Source: an uncultured Eubacteriales bacterium (lineage in GTDB: Bacteria > Bacillota > Clostridia > Peptostreptococcales > Anaerovoracaceae). From it: a DNA stretch of 10,812 nt. The notes beneath the pieces were generated by a model, which ran no database searches, was not told the DNA's origin, and saw only the letters and a list, made by a program, of their open reading frames with translations. The stretch lies in assembly GCA_902803725.1 (NCBI GenBank), contig CADCRD010000078.1, forward strand, positions 1-10,812, given 5' to 3'. How positions within the stretch are numbered: the first letter of the stretch is position 1; every line of letters starts with the position of its first letter. The position numbers were made by a program, and so were the translations under genes. Below are positions 7,684 through 10,812 of the stretch, piece after piece.

Positions 7684-7712
7684 TTGCGGCTTGTGCCGGA
7701 AAGAGTTAAAAT
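7684..7712 (+). promoter_or_regulatory. Candidate promoter for the transporter-aminotransferase unit
   Basis: TTGCGG (7684-7689), a 17-base spacer and TAAAAT (7707-7712) form a plausible promoter: the -10 box is good, the -35 box keeps only TTG. RNA would start near 7719, leaving a leader of about 120 bases before the transporter gene. A weaker alternative is CTGACA (7746-7751) with TAAAGT (7770-7775) at 18-base spacing. The surrounding 7631-7842 gap otherwise holds only A/T-rich sequence and the elements listed separately. Confidence 0.45.
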
Positions 7713-7718
7713 ATTAAC
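7705..7718. promoter_or_regulatory. GTTAA-N4-TTAAC palindrome, Rex-like operator core
   Basis: A perfect 5-bp inverted repeat around AATA overlaps the candidate -10 box and RNA start. The clostridial operator of the NAD(H)-sensing repressor Rex is, from general knowledge, TTGTTAA-N4-TTAACAA; this site has the inner ten bases exactly but not the outer TT/AA pairs. Its position would suit a repressor. Whether Rex binds is inference. Confidence 0.35.
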
Positions 7719-7764
7719 CCGAAATCAAAAAAATGTTTGTCCCGGCTGACATCAAAAAGGCAAT

Positions 7765-7812
7765 ATGAATAAAGTATCCTTTTTAATGCCCGCTGTGAGT
7801 AATATTAATTAA
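7765..7812 (+). CDS. Possible 15-residue leader peptide
   Basis: An ATG at 7765 opens 15 codons (MNKVSFLMPAVSNIN) ending in TAA, 30 bases before the transporter start. AAAAAGG (7754-7760) sits four bases upstream as a ribosome binding site, and the same bases could pair with CCTTTTT at 7778-7784. The peptide has no run of one amino acid as in classical attenuators. It could be chance; if the alternative promoter at 7746-7775 is used, it would not be transcribed intact. Confidence 0.2.
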   Translation: MNKVSFLMPAVSNIN

Positions 7813-7842
7813 TTTTTATTTTATTATTGGGAGGTTATTGAA

Positions 7843-9324
7843 ATGGAAAACCGAGAACAATTTGGGTCACGAATAGGATTCATTCTTGTTTCCGCAGGAT
7901 GTGCGATCGGCATGGGCAACGTATGGAAGTTCCCTTATCTTGCAGGAGCTAACGGCGGTGCTGCCTTTATTCTGATCTATCTGGTGTTCCTGCTGATACT
8001 GGGCATTCCTATCATGACATGTGAATTTGCTATTGGCCGCGGATCACAGCTCAGTGTAGGCAAGGGTCTTAAAAAACTTCAGCCGAAGGGCACGAACTGG
8101 AGTAAATACGGACCACTGGCGCTGATCGGCAACTATATGCTGATGTTCTTTTATACCATGGTGGCCGGATGGATGCTCTATTATGCTTACAAGACAGCAA
8201 CAGGGCAGCTTTCAGGAATGACTCCGGATGAAGTCGGAGCAGACTTTGGAGGCATGCTGGGATCGCCGGGTACAATGATATTCTGGACGATACTGGTAAT
8301 CGTTCTGTCATTTGGCATCTGCATGATGGGTCTTCAGAAAGGTGTTGAAAACGTAACTAAGGTCATGATGACTCTGCTGCTGATCCTGATGATCATCGTA
8401 GCTATACGTGCCTGCACCATCGAAGGAGCAGGAGCCGGACTGAGATATTATCTTGTTCCGGACTTCGGCAAGCTGGTCGAAAACGGTATAGGCAATGTAT
8501 GCTTTGCGGCTATGGGGCAGGCCTTCTTTACACTCAGCGTTGGTATAGGTTCTATGGCCATCTTTGGCAGTTATCTGGGTAAAGACCGTTCACTTTTTGG
8601 AGAAGCGGTCACGATCACTGCTCTGGATACTTTTGTCGCACTGGTGGCAGGTCTCATCGTTATACCATCATGCTTTGCATATGGTGTTGAACCCGGAGCA
8701 GGTCCGAGCCTCGTATTCATCAGTCTGCCAAATATATTCAATGAAATGGCAGGCGGCAGGATCTGGGGAACACTGTTCTTTATCTTCATGTCATTTGCGG
8801 CGCTGTCAACAGTAATTGCTGTATTCGAGAACATAATAGGATTCTGGAATGACCTGTGGGATGTCGAACGTAAAAAAGCTTCACTGATAAATATCTTTAT
8901 AGTTATTGTTGGGTCGATGCCTTGTGTGCTGGGATTCAATATGTGGGCAGGAGTTCATCCGTTTGGACCGGAATCAGGGATCATGGATCTTGAAGACTTT
9001 ATCGTATCAAACAACCTGCTGCCTCTTGGCTCACTGCTGTTCGTACTGTTTTGCTGCATGCGTTACGGCTGGGGATGGAACAGCTTTCTTGAAGAAGTCA
9101 ATACAGGCAGCGGTATGAAATTCCCTGCGCTTAAGGGATACATGTTATTTGTTCTTCCGGCTATCATCCTGATAGTTTATATCAAGGGCTGCATTGATTT
9201 CTTTGCAGGACAGGGTCTGTCAATGACGGCTGCGATCATCTACGAAGCCATCGTGCTGCTGATATTCGTTTATTTGATCTTTGTGCGTAAAAAGGATGCT
9301 GAACCGAACGAAAGGACAGAATAA
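7843..9324 (+). CDS. NSS-family sodium-dependent amino acid transporter
   Basis: This 493-residue membrane protein belongs to the neurotransmitter:sodium symporter (LeuT-fold) family, which couples Na+ to uptake of amino acids or related compounds. Transmembrane helix 1 carries the unwound substrate/Na+ segment AGCAIGMGNVWKFPY (18-32), followed by NGGAAF; helix 6 carries GQAFFTLSVGIG with Phe228-Ser232 aligned to the LeuT substrate site. About eleven to twelve hydrophobic helices can be counted. Compared with LeuT, Cys20 replaces Asn21, and helix 7 has Asp262 where LeuT has Asn286, while the LeuT Glu290 position is Ala266. GGGAGG (7829-7834) lies eight bases before the ATG. The aminotransferase starts two bases after the stop, so the two are surely co-transcribed. 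The substrate cannot be read from sequence; an amino acid used by the adjacent enzyme is likely. Confidence 0.95.
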   Translation: MENREQFGSRIGFILVSAGCAIGMGNVWKFPYLAGANGGAAFILIYLVFLLILGIPIMTCEFAIGRGSQLSVGKGLKKLQPKGTNWSKYGPLALIGNYMLMFFYTMVAGWMLYYAYKTATGQLSGMTPDEVGADFGGMLGSPGTMIFWTILVIVLSFGICMMGLQKGVENVTKVMMTLLLILMIIVAIRACTIEGAGAGLRYYLVPDFGKLVENGIGNVCFAAMGQAFFTLSVGIGSMAIFGSYLGKDRSLFGEAVTITALDTFVALVAGLIVIPSCFAYGVEPGAGPSLVFISLPNIFNEMAGGRIWGTLFFIFMSFAALSTVIAVFENIIGFWNDLWDVERKKASLINIFIVIVGSMPCVLGFNMWAGVHPFGPESGIMDLEDFIVSNNLLPLGSLLFVLFCCMRYGWGWNSFLEEVNTGSGMKFPALKGYMLFVLPAIILIVYIKGCIDFFAGQGLSMTAAIIYEAIVLLIFVYLIFVRKKDAEPNERTE

Positions 9325-9326
9325 GA

Positions 9327-10517
9327 ATGATTTCAAAAAGAATGGAAAAAATCATTGAAAGCGGTGCAGCTATGGCCGGTCTGTTCACTGCAGGTGACAG
9401 GCTGGCGAAGAGATTCGGGGCAGAAAATGTCTATAACTTCAGCATAGGCAACCCGAATGTTCCTGCGCCTGAGTCGGTGAAAGATACGATCATTGACCTG
9501 GCGCAGAATATGCCCGAGCAGGCTCTTCACAGTTATACAAAACCGGAAGGTATCCCGGATGTCAGAAAAAGGATCGCTGAGCATGACAGAAAAAAATTTG
9601 ATGTAGATCTCAGCGAAAAGAATATATTCATGGTTGCCGGAGCGGCAGCAGGACTGAACGCGATTTTTCTGACGCTGCTCGATGAGGGTGACGAAGTGAT
9701 CGTGCCAACACCTTACTTTGGCGAATACAAATCATACGCACTCAGCTGCGGAGCAGAAATCGTTGAAGTCCCGACGCAGCCGGAAACGTTTGAACTGGAC
9801 GCGCGGGAAATCAGAAAAGCAATAACAAGACGCACTAAGATCGTTTTGATCAATACGCCGAACAATCCGACAGGCGTCATCTATTCTGAAGAATCGCTGC
9901 GTGATCTGGCGGACGTTTTGAATGAAAAAAACAACGATCTTGGAATCGATATCACTCTTGTATCGGATGAACCGTACAGAGATCTGGCTTATGCGGGCGC
10001 AAGAGTGCCGTACATTCCGAAGTTTTATGACAACACGATCATTTCATATTCATTCAGCAAGAGTCTGTCGCTGCCGGGTGAGCGTATCGGTTATGTTACG
10101 ATCCCGGACAGTGTGACGAATTTCACTGAAATCAGTGCAGGCATGGTAACAGCGTGCAGAGTGCTCTTTGTGAACGCTCCGTCTCTGATCCAGAGAGTTG
10201 CTGCTGTTTGCATTCAGGACGAATGTGACGTCGAGTATTATGCGCGTAACCGCGATGCGATCTATGAAGGTCTGAAAGAAATCGGCTATGAGTGTGTCGT
10301 TCCCCAGGGGGCGTTTTATCTGTGGCTCAAAACACCGATCGAAAATGATTTTGAGTTTGCAAAGAAGGCTGAAGATTATCAGATCGTAGTTGTTCCGGGC
10401 AGTGCTTTTAAAGGACCCGGATACGTTCGTGTATCATTTTGTGTTTCTCACGAGACGATCCTGGCAGCATTGCCGAAGTTCAAAGAATTGTTTGATGATA
10501 TCAGGGCCGGCAGGTAG
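9327..10517 (+). CDS. Class I/II PLP-dependent aminotransferase (aspartate aminotransferase-like)
   Basis: A fold-type I aminotransferase of 396 residues that moves an amino group between an amino acid and a 2-oxo acid using pyridoxal phosphate. Key residues are visible: the N-terminal SIGNPN segment, Asn in TPNNPTG, Asp214 and Tyr217 in SDEPYRD (cofactor ring contacts), the Schiff-base Lys245 in SFSKSLSLPGERIGY, and Arg368 in YVRVSFC, which should bind the substrate carboxylate. The sequence resembles the clostridial group usually labelled aspartate aminotransferase, but the amino-donor specificity is unproven. It starts two bases after the transporter stop, with AAAGGA (9311-9316) inside the transporter's last codons as its ribosome binding site. 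The pairing suggests that it transaminates the imported amino acid. No residues appear missing. Confidence 0.95.
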   Translation: MISKRMEKIIESGAAMAGLFTAGDRLAKRFGAENVYNFSIGNPNVPAPESVKDTIIDLAQNMPEQALHSYTKPEGIPDVRKRIAEHDRKKFDVDLSEKNIFMVAGAAAGLNAIFLTLLDEGDEVIVPTPYFGEYKSYALSCGAEIVEVPTQPETFELDAREIRKAITRRTKIVLINTPNNPTGVIYSEESLRDLADVLNEKNNDLGIDITLVSDEPYRDLAYAGARVPYIPKFYDNTIISYSFSKSLSLPGERIGYVTIPDSVTNFTEISAGMVTACRVLFVNAPSLIQRVAAVCIQDECDVEYYARNRDAIYEGLKEIGYECVVPQGAFYLWLKTPIENDFEFAKKAEDYQIVVVPGSAFKGPGYVRVSFCVSHETILAALPKFKELFDDIRAGR

Positions 10518-10526
10518 CGCTGCCGG
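10507..10526 (+). terminator. Possible weak terminator hairpin at the aminotransferase stop
   Basis: CCGGCAG (10507-10513) and CTGCCGG (10520-10526) form a 7-bp GC-rich stem whose loop contains the TAG stop. The T-rich stretch ATTCTTTCTT comes only about twelve bases later, so it is at best a leaky or partial terminator. Confidence 0.35.
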
Positions 10527-10552
10527 ATCCCGGATCAATTCTTTCTTAAAAT

Positions 10553-10582
10553 GGTTTTCAAAACCGAAAAAACGGGCATAAT
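10553..10582 (+). promoter_or_regulatory. Candidate promoter with palindrome before the oxidoreductase
   Basis: TTTTCA (10555-10560) and CATAAT (10577-10582) are 16 bases apart and could serve as -35 and -10 boxes. The -35 lies within a perfect 13-base palindrome, GGTTTT-C-AAAACC (10553-10565), which could be an operator. The gap of 113 bases between the two genes makes a separate promoter reasonable, but the match is moderate. Confidence 0.35.
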
Positions 10583-10630
10583 ATCGGCAACAGTTGATCA
10601 GTTTAAAATGAAAACCAATAGAAGAGGAAC

Positions 10631-10812
10631 ATGAACGATATGGGTAAAAAAGTAATAATAATCGGCGGAGGACCTGCCGGAGTGTCGGCCTCCCTGTATA
10701 CAGTCAGAGCCGGGATCGATACGAGCCTGATCATTTATGAAGATAGTGCCCTGGACAAAGCTGAAAATATTGAAAATTATTACGGCTTTCCGGGAGGCAT
10801 CTCAGGTGCTGA
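10631..10812 (+). CDS. FAD/NAD(P)-dependent oxidoreductase, thioredoxin reductase-like (5' part)
   Basis: Only the first 60 codons are in the window; the gene runs off the end. The product opens with a dinucleotide-binding Rossmann motif, KKVIIIGGGPAGVSASLY, with the GxGxxG glycines at residues 12, 14 and 17, then a strand ending in an acidic residue (LIIYED) and ENYYGFPGGISG, a segment typical of thioredoxin-reductase-like flavoproteins. The CxxC redox motif that defines true thioredoxin reductase would lie beyond the edge, so the exact enzyme cannot be named. Two starts are possible: 10631, only three bases after GAGG (10624-10627), and 10640, twelve bases after it; the second gives MGKKVIIIGGG, closer to family starts. 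It may extend the transporter-aminotransferase unit or have its own promoter. Confidence 0.88.
   Translation, partial: MNDMGKKVIIIGGGPAGVSASLYTVRAGIDTSLIIYEDSALDKAENIENYYGFPGGISGA

Noticed and set aside
10608..10634. Eight-codon frame ending in ATGA overlap with the oxidoreductase start
   Set aside because: No ribosome binding site and very short; likely chance.
1..10812. Mobile element, prophage, CRISPR or defence system
   Set aside because: No transposase, integrase, terminal repeats, regular spaced repeats or nuclease-effector genes are visible; TatD and FtsH are housekeeping members here.

Overview
The window reads as a chromosomal stretch from a Gram-positive, clostridia-like bacterium (Bacillota). 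This rests on the order tilS-ftsH-coaX-dusB, a type III pantothenate kinase, strong AGGAGG-type ribosome binding sites, a TTG start on ftsH and sigma-A-like promoters. Base composition is roughly balanced by eye. An unusual anaerobic lineage such as clostridial Family XIII would fit, but that is a guess.

Layout. (1) Positions 1-245: a minus-strand tRNA-Lys(CTT) with its own promoter and intrinsic terminator; the first ~49 bases cannot be assigned. (2) 246-740, minus: an unrecognised four-helix membrane protein, divergent from the rest. (3) 741-870: two back-to-back promoters. (4) 871-7630, plus: a housekeeping block of tatD (metal-dependent nuclease), tilS (tRNA-Ile lysidine synthase), ftsH (membrane AAA+ protease), coaX (pantothenate kinase) and dusB-type tRNA-dihydrouridine synthase. 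The hpt gene that often sits between tilS and ftsH is absent, and a good promoter lies in the end of tilS. (5) 7631-7842: a regulatory gap with a candidate promoter, a GTTAA-N4-TTAAC palindrome resembling the core of a Rex operator, and a possible short leader ORF. (6) 7843-10812, plus: a neurotransmitter:sodium symporter (NSS) family transporter, a class I PLP aminotransferase starting 2 bases after it, and the beginning of a thioredoxin-reductase-like FAD/NAD(P) oxidoreductase.

How they fit together. Block 4 serves tRNA modification, membrane protein quality control and CoA synthesis. Block 6 looks like an amino acid uptake and transamination unit, possibly under redox control. Nothing here looks mobile, phage-derived or like a defence system, and I do not see an entirely new system. 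The points most worth checking are the Rex-like site before the transporter, the promoter arrangement around 741-870 with a predicted leaderless mRNA, and long lineage-specific insertions or tails in TatD, TilS and FtsH.
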